Of a stretch of DNA of 5,601 nucleotides, positions 1 to 5,601 are shown in pieces (position 1 is the stretch's first letter; each line of letters begins with the position of its first letter). This stretch comes from Comamonas sp. lk (GTDB lineage Bacteria > Pseudomonadota > Gammaproteobacteria > Burkholderiales > Burkholderiaceae_C). The position numbers were made by a program, and so were the translations under genes. Under the pieces are notes generated by a model that was given only the letters and a program-made list of their open reading frames with translations, was not told where the DNA came from and searched no databases. The DNA is taken from the NCBI GenBank assembly GCA_945898105.1, contig CAMDHL010000156.1:1-5601 (forward strand), read 5' to 3'.

Positions 1-1310
1 TCCAAATACACACTTACGTCCTGCATACCGAGGTTCACCGCGGCCACGCTGGTAACCCCCAGACTCGAATTGACGTTAATTTGCCGTGCAATACCTACGC
101 TTGCGTTGTTGAGCAATACGGTTTGCAGTGCTGGCGGTCCCGCGACAGCAGTTGCATCTTTGTTACCGGTGGTGGCTGCCGGGCTTATGTCATAGGCGAC
201 CCTGGCATTGGTGCCGCTGGGATTTTCTGCTCCTTCGACTACCCTGAACTGAGCGCCTGCGGCGATCATCAGTGGGTCATCGAAAGCGACCTGCATAGCT
301 CCAGCGAGGTTAGGAGTTTTTGGGTCAAAAGTAAAGAGTGCCTTTCCGGCGTTGCCGTAACCGTCAACGCCCTCCTGGTGGATGGTGTTTACTTCATTGG
401 CAAAGGTTTGCGCAAGGCCGTCCAAGGCTGTTCTCGAGCCTCCCAGCACTTGCGATCTAAAGGCCAAGATGCCTGAAAGTGAGCCACTAGTTATCCTGCT
501 TAGCGTGCTGGGGTTCCCGTAAGGGTCCAGGATCAGTGCCACCTTTTCTGAAGAGGCAGAATCGTAATTCGCCTCGATCATATAAGACCTTTGATTGTTA
601 ACCAATATGTCTGAATTGATGGTTGGTCCTGCACTGACCATGACGATACCGCTAGTTTCAAACCGGGTGTTGATACGCGCAAATACGGATAACTGCTTCA
701 GCAATAAGTCCCGCTGGTCAAGTAAATCTGGTGGTTGTGCAGATTCCGTTTTTTGCTTAGCCAATTGGATATTCACCTTGGCAATTTGATCTGTCAGTGT
801 GTTGATTTGTTGGATCGAGCTATCTAGGTCCTGCTGCGTTTGCTCTTGCACCAAATCGAGTTGTGACGAAAGCTGACCAAAGCGGTCTGCTACACCCTGA
901 GATTCACGGATAAAGCTGCTGCGCATAACGGTGGACGCCGGGTCCCCAGAAAGATTGCGCGCAGATGCGAAAAATGCATCAAAGGCCGTATTCAAGCCCA
1001 TGGTGGAGCTACCCAGCACATCCACCACCCGGTTCGCATAGTTCACCATCGGGCCTTGGGCCTCCAGGTCGCTGGTAGTGTTGCGCAAGTTGGATTCGAC
1101 AAAAGCGTCGTATTGACGCTTTATTCGGTCTAAGCCGACGCCGGAGCCTAGAAAGGCGGCGCCATACTTGGTAACCGGTAATGCAGACAGGGATACGTCT
1201 TGGCGCGAATAGCCATCCGTCGATACATTGGCAATATTGTTACTGACGGTGGTCAGCGCCTGCTGGTATACCGAAACGGCGTTTCCGGCAATGCCGGTCA
1301 TATCCGTCAT
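1..1310 (-). CDS. flgK: Flagellar hook-filament junction protein FlgK (HAP1), 5' part; C-terminus beyond the window
   Basis: FlgK is exported through the flagellar type III apparatus and forms the first junction layer between hook and filament. Reading the minus strand from the ATG at 1308-1310 gives 436 codons with no stop to the window edge. The N-terminus has the axial-protein signature SNNIANVSTDGYSRQ at about residues 23-37. A Gln/Leu-rich, probably coiled-coil helix spans about 139-191. The family segment LAQTFANEVNTIHQEGVDGYG lies near 298-318 (written here as a motif, not a full stretch). The enteric homologue is about 547 residues, so at least 110 C-terminal residues lie outside, including the terminal helix. 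The start is favoured by GGAG at 1319-1322, seven bases upstream. Met4 (1299-1301) is a weaker alternative. The start codon overlaps the flgJ stop as ATGA, which implies translational coupling. Codons from about 800 to 540 are visibly more AT-rich than neighbouring genes. Identity is confident. Confidence 0.93.
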   Translation of the reverse strand, partial: MTDMTGIAGNAVSVYQQALTTVSNNIANVSTDGYSRQDVSLSALPVTKYGAAFLGSGVGLDRIKRQYDAFVESNLRNTTSDLEAQGPMVNYANRVVDVLGSSTMGLNTAFDAFFASARNLSGDPASTVMRSSFIRESQGVADRFGQLSSQLDLVQEQTQQDLDSSIQQINTLTDQIAKVNIQLAKQKTESAQPPDLLDQRDLLLKQLSVFARINTRFETSGIVMVSAGPTINSDILVNNQRSYMIEANYDSASSEKVALILDPYGNPSTLSRITSGSLSGILAFRSQVLGGSRTALDGLAQTFANEVNTIHQEGVDGYGNAGKALFTFDPKTPNLAGAMQVAFDDPLMIAAGAQFRVVEGAENPSGTNARVAYDISPAATTGNKDATAVAGPPALQTVLLNNASVGIARQINVNSSLGVTSVAAVNLGMQDVSVYL

Positions 1311-1852
1311 GGCTTGGCTCCGTCAGAGGTTGCGCTGTCCTGTACGCGCAGGCCGCTTGGCGATGCTGCCGAATTGCCCGTCAGTGCCATGGCGCCTTGT
1401 AGCTTGGGCAGTGGTGTCAGGGCAGGTTTCATCACTTCCAAAGGCATTGCAGGTGCGGGTGCTGGTTGCAACGGTATGGGCTTAGGCTTTCGCGCCTCCA
1501 GCATTTGTGCTGTGCTGGGTTGTCCGTTGGCGTCGGGCATGTGCTTGACCAGCATGTCGGCAAGCCCCAATGAATTGCGCTTGGACATCGCGATGGAGAC
1601 TTCTTTATCAAACATGCCCTGGAAAGTCTCTTCTGCCTGTGACTCGTTCATGCCGCTTTTGGGTATAGCGTCGCGCATGGACTTCATCATCATCTGCAAA
1701 AACATGGCTTCAAACTGCTGCGCCGTCTCGCGCGTCGCTGCTTTGGCGTCGGTCCGCGCCTGACCCTTGAGCTTGCCCAAACCACCAAAGTCCAGGTAAG
1801 ACCCGGTCATGGCGGCTGCAGAGGGGGGGAGGGCGTTCGAAAGCGGGTCCAT
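1307..1852 (-). CDS. flgJ: Flagellar rod-capping protein FlgJ, single-domain form without muramidase
   Basis: FlgJ is the scaffold or cap on which rod subunits polymerise in the periplasm. The 181-residue product has the rod-binding domain at about residues 38-110. It shows QFEAMFLQMMMKSMRDA (46-62), then ETFQGMFDKEVSIAMSK and a GLADMLVKHM end. In most beta- and gammaproteobacteria this domain is followed by a C-terminal peptidoglycan hydrolase domain, giving about 310 residues. Here it is followed only by a tail of roughly 70 residues rich in Pro, Ala and Leu, with no glucosaminidase-like sequence. The stop overlaps the flgK start, so no room remains for a lost domain in another frame. The start at 1852 gives the family-like N-terminus MDPLSNALPPS, although its ribosome-binding site is weak (GAG in the 16-bp gap after flgI). 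Met15 has no better site. A run of seven C lies in codons 9-11. Confidence 0.92.
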   Translation of the reverse strand: MDPLSNALPPSAAAMTGSYLDFGGLGKLKGQARTDAKAATRETAQQFEAMFLQMMMKSMRDAIPKSGMNESQAEETFQGMFDKEVSIAMSKRNSLGLADMLVKHMPDANGQPSTAQMLEARKPKPIPLQPAPAPAMPLEVMKPALTPLPKLQGAMALTGNSAASPSGLRVQDSATSDGAKP

Positions 1853-1868
1853 GGCGAAAGGCTCGGGT

Positions 1869-2999
1869 TTAAATAACCAATAATTCGGCGCGCAGGCTGC
1901 CCGAACTTTTGAGGGCCTCCAAAATCGCGATCAAAGCGGAGGGCGTAGCGCCTACTTGGTTGACCGCATCCACGATCTGACGTAAGTCAACTCCGGGCTG
2001 GAACAGGAACATGGGCTTGTTAGGCTCGCCCACTTTGATCTCGGCGTTTTGCACGTCCTTGGTGGTGCCACCTGAAAATGCGCCGGGCTGGGAAACTTCA
2101 TTGGTCATAGACACCGAAACGGTGATCGTTCCGTGGGTAACTGCTGCTGCGGTCACTTTGACGTTGCGGCTGATCACCACAGTGCCAGTGCGCGCATTGA
2201 CTACGACGCGCGCTGGAGGCTCGCCCGGCTGCACGTCGATATTCTCGATCATGCTCATGAAAGACACCCGTTGGCTTATATCCATGGGCGCCCGCACCAC
2301 GATGGAAACGCCGTCCAAGGCATTGGCCACATCGGCGCCAAACTTGGTGTTGATCGCCTGCATGATGCTGTTGGCCGTGGTGAAGTCACTTTCGCGTAAG
2401 TTCAGCAGCACGTTGTCCGATTTGTCAAAGGAGTTGGGCACCGCGCGCTCTACCGTAGCGCCTCCAGGAATACGCGCCGAGGTGGTCACCCCCACCGATA
2501 CTTTGGAGCCTGCCCCGCCCGCGTCAATACCGGTCGAGGTAAGCGCGCCTTGCGCAAGTGCATAAATTTGCCCGTCCACGCCACGCAGGCTGGTCAGCAA
2601 AAGGTTACCGCCGCGCAGGCTGCTGGCAGCTCCAATCGCGGAAACGTTAATGTCGATGCGCTGGCCTGGTTTGGACATACCGGGCAAGTCTGCAGTGATC
2701 ATGACCGCCGCTACATTGGCCAACTCATCGCTGCCACTGGCAATGGCGTTGGTGAACTTATCTATGTCATTGTCCTGATTCAGGCCCATGCGGTTGAGCA
2801 AGGTCTTCATGCTCTGGCTGGTAAAAGTGGCTTTTTTGTCACCTGTACCCTGCAGGCCTACCACCAAGCCGTAGCCAATCAACTGGTTGCCGCGCATCGC
2901 GGCCATGCTGGTCAGGTCTTTGATACGGTCGGCCTGCGCCGTGGAAACGCAAAGCGCCCAAATGGCAGCGAGGCAGAGGAATCGGAGTAGGTGTTTCAT
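1869..2999 (-). CDS. flgI: Flagellar P-ring protein FlgI
   Basis: FlgI polymerises in the periplasm into the P ring, the bushing around the rod at the peptidoglycan layer. The 376-residue length is normal for the family (about 365 in enterics). Residues 1-23 form a Sec signal peptide: positively charged MKHLLRF, a hydrophobic core, and an AQA cleavage site before DRIKDL. The mature N-terminus reads DRIKDLTSM, then LIGYGLVVGLQGTGDKK, the strongest FlgI signature. The C-terminus has FQPGVDLRQIVDAVNQVG and ends in a helix rich in Leu and Ala. The two cysteines present (9 and 17) are both in the signal peptide, so the mature protein has none. That is unlike the enteric protein, which is reported to depend on a disulfide. 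Spacing to flgH is 27 bp, with AGGAAG at 3004-3009 four bases before the ATG, and to flgJ it is 16 bp. It is almost surely co-transcribed with both. Confidence 0.97.
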   Translation of the reverse strand: MKHLLRFLCLAAIWALCVSTAQADRIKDLTSMAAMRGNQLIGYGLVVGLQGTGDKKATFTSQSMKTLLNRMGLNQDNDIDKFTNAIASGSDELANVAAVMITADLPGMSKPGQRIDINVSAIGAASSLRGGNLLLTSLRGVDGQIYALAQGALTSTGIDAGGAGSKVSVGVTTSARIPGGATVERAVPNSFDKSDNVLLNLRESDFTTANSIMQAINTKFGADVANALDGVSIVVRAPMDISQRVSFMSMIENIDVQPGEPPARVVVNARTGTVVISRNVKVTAAAVTHGTITVSVSMTNEVSQPGAFSGGTTKDVQNAEIKVGEPNKPMFLFQPGVDLRQIVDAVNQVGATPSALIAILEALKSSGSLRAELLVI

Positions 3000-3026
3000 G
3001 GTGCTTCCTGCGTGGGTATGCCGACC

Positions 3027-3701
3027 TTAGAAAGGCATGAATTTGAGGATGGCGCTGGTGCCCCAACCGGCGCGGCTGGCAGCGGACTCGTCACCGATAC
3101 CGCGGTAGCTGATTTGGGCATTGGCCAGGCGGCGTGAAAGCACGGTGTTATTGGGCGCAATATCCTCCGGGCGCACGATGCCCGAGACTTGGATCAGCTC
3201 GCTACCCTCCGAAAGTGCCACTTGTTTTTCGCCCCGCAACACCAGATTGCCATTGGGCATGATTTCGACGACCGAAACCGTTACCGAGCCTGTTAAAGAC
3301 TGTTCTTGGTTTGCCTGGCCGGAACCATCCTGGTTCACAGAGCTGCCCAATTCGGGGCCCAATTCACCGAAGATATTGAGTAGGCCTTTCGAGCTAACTT
3401 TGGCACCCGCAGTCTTCTTTAAGGTGGCGTTTTGCGAGCGATTGGCGCTCGTGTTCTCGGCCAGCAACACGGATACCAGATCGCCCACCACATAGCTGCG
3501 CCCCACGCCGAAAAAGGCCTCGCTGCGCTGGCTATTGAAGATGGCACCTGTAGCCTCCTTAGCTTGCGCGTCGGCCACCGGATAGACGGGTTTGAAACCA
3601 TCGGAATGCGTCATCGGCTGCGGCGGTATCACCGAGCAGGCGCCCAGGCTAGCCACCAGCAGTACCAGGGCCAGGCGCCGGATCAATGTGGGGGTGGACA
3701 T
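3027..3701 (-). CDS. flgH: Flagellar L-ring lipoprotein FlgH
   Basis: FlgH forms the L ring in the outer membrane, sealing the passage for the rod. An in-frame ATG exists upstream at 3842, but the start at 3701 is chosen for two reasons. It places a lipoprotein signal peptide at the N-terminus (RR, hydrophobic stretch, lipobox LGAC with Cys22). It is also preceded by GGAG at 3709-3712 at a good distance. The upstream extension would cross the promoter candidate and leader and has no family resemblance. The residue after the lipid-bearing Cys is Ser, consistent with outer-membrane sorting. The product is 224 residues, a typical length. Family features are GVGRSYVVGDLVSVLLAENT near 65-84, SSKGLLNIFGELG near 103-115, NGNLVLRGEKQVALSEG near 150-166, SGIVRPEDIAPNNTV near 172-186, and the C-terminus RAGWGTSAILKFMPF. 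It appears to be the first gene of a transcription unit running through flgI, flgJ and flgK. Confidence 0.97.
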   Translation of the reverse strand: MSTPTLIRRLALVLLVASLGACSVIPPQPMTHSDGFKPVYPVADAQAKEATGAIFNSQRSEAFFGVGRSYVVGDLVSVLLAENTSANRSQNATLKKTAGAKVSSKGLLNIFGELGPELGSSVNQDGSGQANQEQSLTGSVTVSVVEIMPNGNLVLRGEKQVALSEGSELIQVSGIVRPEDIAPNNTVLSRRLANAQISYRGIGDESAASRAGWGTSAILKFMPF

Positions 3702-3708
3702 CGCAGTT

Positions 3709-3712
3709 CTCC
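3709..3712 (-). promoter_or_regulatory. Ribosome-binding site that decides the flgH start
   Basis: GGAG on the minus strand lies seven bases before the ATG at 3701. Together with the lipobox this fixes the start there, not at the in-frame ATG at 3842, which falls between the terminator and the promoter candidate. Confidence 0.75.
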
Positions 3713-3748
3713 GAAAATGAATAGGGTGGCAGGATATAAAAACTTCGC

Positions 3749-3780
3749 CTTGCCTGTCGTGTTTCCGGACAACCGGCAAG
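3749..3780 (-). other. Predicted stem-loop in the flgH mRNA leader
   Basis: On the minus strand CTTGCC at 3780-3775 pairs with GGCAAG at 3754-3749. Four further pairs (TGTC with GACA) form across a three-base bulge, leaving a loop of about nine. If the sigma-54-type site is used, the transcript would begin four bases before this hairpin. It could protect the 5' end or influence translation of flgH. No known riboswitch family is recognised. Confidence 0.4.
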
Positions 3781-3794
3781 ATATTGCCATGATT

Positions 3795-3810
3795 CGCAAT
3801 AAATATGCCA
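3795..3810 (-). promoter_or_regulatory. Sigma-54-type (-24/-12) promoter candidate for flgH-flgI-flgJ-flgK
   Basis: The minus strand reads TGGCATATTTATTGCG, with GG and GC separated by exactly ten bases. It matches the RpoN consensus TGGCAC-N5-TTGCA at TGGCA and TTGC. It lies just after the terminator and upstream of flgH. Counting from the -12 element puts the transcript start near 3784, about 83 bases before the flgH ATG. No convincing sigma-70 or FliA site was seen in the gap. This is a pattern match only; the enhancer site for an activator was not identified. Confidence 0.6.
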
Positions 3811-3844
3811 GTGCAAATGTCGCTTTGGTTGCCATTGCCCATGC

Positions 3845-3871
3845 AAAACGGCCTCTGCGTGCAGAGGCCGT
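3845..3871 (-). terminator. Rho-independent terminator after flgG
   Basis: A perfect 11-bp inverted repeat is present: arms ACGGCCTCTGC and GCAGAGGCCGT separated by two bases (effective loop of four). On the minus strand the second arm runs into four T. It begins 25 bp after the flgG stop. On the plus strand the hairpin is followed by GC-rich sequence, so it acts only in the minus direction. The T tract is short, so termination may be partial, allowing some readthrough into flgH. Confidence 0.75.
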
Positions 3872-3896
3872 CGGGGCTTTGAGGGCTGCTAGGGGA

Positions 3897-4679
3897 TTAC
3901 ATGTTTTGGTTGATGTACTTGAGCATGCCGTCCACCGCAGAAATCGCCTTGGAGTTGATTTCATAAGCGCGCTGGGTTTCGATCATATTGACCATTTCCT
4001 CCACCACGTTGACGTTGGAGGCTTCCAAAGTGCCTTGCATCAGGTTACCGGCGCCGCCCGTACCCGGTGCCCCTACCGTAGGTGCACCGCTTGCAGGCGT
4101 CTGTTTCATCAGGTTCTGACCGACGGGTGTCAAACCGGCCGGGTTCAGAAAACGTGCAATTTGAATTTGCCCCAACACGGCTTGTCCGCCAGTATTGAGC
4201 TCGACAGAGACAGTTCCATCGCGGCCAATGGTGATGGTCTGTGCATTAGGGGGAATCGTCAGGGCAGGCGACAGCAGTGAACCGCTGGAGGTCACCAGTT
4301 GCCCGGTGGCCGATACCTTGAATCCACCGTCACGCGTGTAGGCGATGCTGCCGTCGGGTTGTGTCACCTGAAAGTGTCCTTCACCCGAAATCGCTAAGTC
4401 CAGCGGATTCTGGCTGTTGACCATATTACCCTGCACATTGAGCTTTTCGGTGGCGACGATACGCACGCCGGTACCCAACATCAGGCCGGTAGGGGCCTGG
4501 GTATCGGTACTGGTCTGGCCGCCAGCCTGGCGGATGTTTTGGTATAGCAAGTCTTCGAAGACCGCACGGTCGCGCTTGAAGCCGGTGGTGTTGACGTTGG
4601 CCAAGTTGTTCGAGATCACGTTCATACGTGTCTGCTGGGCGTCTAGGCCGGTTTTGGCCACCCACATTGATGCGTCCAT
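3897..4679 (-). CDS. flgG: Flagellar distal rod protein FlgG
   Basis: FlgG builds the distal rod, the drive shaft that crosses the P and L rings. The 260-residue product matches the family length exactly. The N-terminal axial motif is [19 protein letters not shown] (about 21-39). It is followed by LPS-like [11 protein letters not shown] (about 63-73), a rod-specific segment, then the core with [21 protein letters not shown] at about 96-116. The C-terminal axial helix carries [19 protein letters not shown] (about 218-236) and [16 protein letters not shown]. The start at 4679 is supported by AAGGAG at 4686-4691, six bases upstream. The gap to flgF is 65 bp and contains a sigma-54-type promoter candidate. 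Downstream, a terminator hairpin begins 25 bp after the stop. FlgG may therefore be transcribed partly on its own. Nothing in the protein looks abnormal. Confidence 0.98.
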   Translation of the reverse strand: MDASMWVAKTGLDAQQTRMNVISNNLANVNTTGFKRDRAVFEDLLYQNIRQAGGQTSTDTQAPTGLMLGTGVRIVATEKLNVQGNMVNSQNPLDLAISGEGHFQVTQPDGSIAYTRDGGFKVSATGQLVTSSGSLLSPALTIPPNAQTITIGRDGTVSVELNTGGQAVLGQIQIARFLNPAGLTPVGQNLMKQTPASGAPTVGAPGTGGAGNLMQGTLEASNVNVVEEMVNMIETQRAYEINSKAISAVDGMLKYINQNM

Positions 4680-4718
4680 GATGCGCTCCTTGGAAAATTA
4701 AATGACTATTTGCTAACA

Positions 4719-4734
4719 AGCAATGTTTAGGCCA
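4719..4734 (-). promoter_or_regulatory. Sigma-54-type (-24/-12) promoter candidate for flgG
   Basis: The minus strand reads TGGCCTAAACATTGCT, again with GG-N10-GC spacing, and continues T as in the consensus TTGCTT. It sits in the 65-bp gap between flgF and flgG. The inferred transcript start is near 4708, leaving a leader of about 28 bases. A small inverted repeat (TTGCT, four bases, AGCAA; 4710-4723) overlaps the -12 element. It could be an operator-like site or chance. Confidence 0.55.
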
Positions 4735-4744
4735 GATAAAACCG

Positions 4745-5509
4745 TCAACTGGCCTTCATCATGGTCGCGCCCGACTCATCGCAGGTTTTACTTTCCTTGA
4801 TCATGTTCACTTGCTGCTCAAACGAGCGCGCTTGGTCCATCATCTTGACCATCACACTGATGGCGTTGACATTGCTGCCTTCCAAAGCGCCCGACGTCAG
4901 TCCGGGGGTGATGGGTCCGGGGGTGATGTCCTGGCCCCTAGGGGCACCTGCCACTGCAAATAATCCGTCTTCCCGGCGTTGCAAAGGCGTTGTACTGGAG
5001 TCGCGCAAAAGTAGGTTGGCAATTAATACCGGTTGTACCGTGCCGGCTTGCGCTGGATCGATGCCGTAGACCGAGCCATCTGAGTTAATCGTGACCTTGA
5101 CGCCTAGCGGCACGGTCAAGGCACCGCCGCTTTGGGAGCGTACCGCATTACCGTTGCCGGTTTCCAGAACACCAGCAGCATTAACCCGTAAGTCGCCACG
5201 CCGGGTAAAGGCCAATGTGCCATCCGGGGCGGTGACGCCCATCACGGTATGGGCGCTTAAAGATATGTCCAGGTCATTACCTGTCACTATGACAGGCCCA
5301 GCCTTCATGCTGATGAAATCCTCGGTGAAGGATTGCGGCTGAAAGCGTGTTTTCAAACCTGGACCGTCCACCTCAATCGCCCGCACCGATGACTCAAAAC
5401 TGCGCTTAAAGCCCACGGTTGTGACGTTCGCCATTTCGTTGGTCGACATCTGACGCGCCACGCGCTGCTCATTGATGGCGGCCACCGCGTTAAAGGCTAA
5501 ACGATCCAT
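4745..5509 (-). CDS. flgF: Flagellar proximal rod protein FlgF, divergent
   Basis: FlgF is a proximal rod subunit exported through the flagellar secretion apparatus. The 254-residue length fits the family (about 251). It starts MDRLAFNAVAA, like the usual MDRLIYTAM. The axial motif appears as STNEMANVTTVGFKRSF (about 22-38), with NE where SNNLAN is normal. The segment TRFQPQSFTEDF lies near 55-66. The core DGTLAFTRRGDLRVNAAGVLE (around 96-116) matches flagellin-fold basal-body proteins. However, the GxGxF motif before it is replaced by SAHTVMGV. A tandem ITPGPITPGL precedes GALEGSNVNAISVMVKMMDQ, the C-terminal axial helix. Position between flgE and flgG, plus MDR and GALEGSNVNA, make FlgF the best call. 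The divergent motifs could reflect a lineage-specific subfamily. The start at 5509 has AAGGAG at 5518-5523, eight bases upstream. The gap to flgE is 35 bp with no terminator, so the two are probably co-transcribed. Confidence 0.92.
   Translation of the reverse strand: MDRLAFNAVAAINEQRVARQMSTNEMANVTTVGFKRSFESSVRAIEVDGPGLKTRFQPQSFTEDFISMKAGPVIVTGNDLDISLSAHTVMGVTAPDGTLAFTRRGDLRVNAAGVLETGNGNAVRSQSGGALTVPLGVKVTINSDGSVYGIDPAQAGTVQPVLIANLLLRDSSTTPLQRREDGLFAVAGAPRGQDITPGPITPGLTSGALEGSNVNAISVMVKMMDQARSFEQQVNMIKESKTCDESGATMMKAS
4900..4929. repeat. Tandem 15-bp duplication inside flgF
   Basis: Two adjacent 15-bp units (gtccgggggtgatgg, then gtccgggggtgatgt on the plus strand) differ at the last base only. 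They encode ITPGP-ITPGL just before the C-terminal GALEGSNVNA segment of FlgF. The frame is kept. It looks like a recent in-frame slippage duplication in a linker. Confidence 0.85.
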
Positions 5510-5544
5510 GGTTCAGGCTCCTTACGATATCAATGACCTAGGGC

Positions 5545-5601
5545 TTAGGAACGCAGATTAATAATCGCCGACGTCATCGTCGAGCTGGTCTCAATCGCTT
5601 T
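5545..5601 (-). CDS. flgE: Flagellar hook protein FlgE, last 18 codons only
   Basis: Reading the minus strand from the window edge gives 18 codons (KAIETSSTMTSAIINLRS) and a TAA at 5545-5547. The pattern of a short amphipathic helix ending in NLR plus one residue is the usual FlgE C-terminus, where the terminal helix packs into the D0 core of the hook. Position directly upstream of flgF agrees with the canonical order flgE-flgF-flgG. The rest of the gene is outside the window, so length and start cannot be judged. The call rests on context and the short tail. Confidence 0.8.
   Translation of the reverse strand, partial: KAIETSSTMTSAIINLRS

Noticed and set aside
81..476. Plus-strand open frame opposite flgK
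   Set aside because: The minus frame is open through all 436 codons and matches FlgK, so this is a shadow.
1200..1763. Plus-strand open frame of 187 codons opposite flgJ and the flgK start
   Set aside because: It is complementary to two well-supported overlapping genes, with composition expected of an antisense shadow and no family resemblance.
1823..1829. Run of seven G (C on the coding strand) near the flgJ start, as a phase-variation tract
   Set aside because: Seven bases is short for a contingency locus and the run encodes an ordinary Pro-Pro pair; only strain comparison could revive the idea.
3702..3842. N-terminal extension of FlgH from the ATG at 3842
   Set aside because: It would bury the lipoprotein signal peptide internally and translate the promoter and leader region; the ATG at 3701 has a good ribosome-binding site and lipobox.
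3432..4280. Long plus-strand open frame of 282 codons opposite flgG, the gap and flgH
   Set aside because: It is antisense to two confident genes, spans their intergenic terminator and promoter region, and its Arg/His/Ala-rich translation has no recognisable domain or ribosome-binding site.
5510..5544. Promoter or terminator in the flgE-flgF gap
   Set aside because: The 35 bp hold a ribosome-binding site and short palindromes (CCTAGG, GATATC) but no hairpin with a T tract and no -24/-12 spacing.
1..5601. CRISPR array, tRNA, rRNA, insertion sequence or phage element
   Set aside because: No spaced direct repeats, tRNA-like cloverleaf, terminal inverted repeats or transposase-like frame were seen; the window is nearly all flagellar coding sequence.

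Overview
The window is part of a flagellar rod, ring and hook gene cluster. Every gene lies on the minus strand, so transcription runs from high to low coordinates: flgE (3' end only), flgF, flgG, flgH, flgI, flgJ, flgK (5' part only). This is the canonical flgBCDEFGHIJKL order. Both P-ring (FlgI) and L-ring (FlgH lipoprotein) proteins are present, so the cell has an outer membrane. Gene order and protein style suggest Pseudomonadota, most likely a betaproteobacterium near Burkholderiales/Comamonadaceae. That placement is an impression from the proteins and is not proven.

Layout: 5545-5601 is the last 18 codons of flgE. 4745-5509 is flgF (proximal rod). 4680-4744 is a 65-bp gap with a sigma-54-type promoter candidate. 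3897-4679 is flgG (distal rod). 3702-3896 is a 195-bp gap holding, in transcription order, a terminator hairpin, a second sigma-54-type promoter candidate, a leader stem-loop and the flgH ribosome-binding site. 3027-3701 is flgH, 1869-2999 flgI and 1307-1852 flgJ. 1-1310 is flgK, overlapping flgJ by ATGA and running off the window edge. Apart from the flgG-flgH gap the DNA is almost entirely coding, with gaps of 16 to 65 bp.

Together the genes build the axial structure from rod to hook-filament junction. FlgF and FlgG form the rod, FlgI and FlgH the bushings in the peptidoglycan layer and outer membrane, FlgJ caps the growing rod, FlgE forms the hook, and FlgK joins hook to filament.

No wholly new system is visible. 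Three points stand out. The cluster appears split into transcription units by a terminator and two sites with exact GG-N10-GC sigma-54 spacing. FlgJ lacks the muramidase domain usual in beta- and gammaproteobacteria. FlgF is clearly divergent in its otherwise conserved motifs. Together these raise the possibility of a secondary (lateral-type) flagellar system or a lineage-specific variant.
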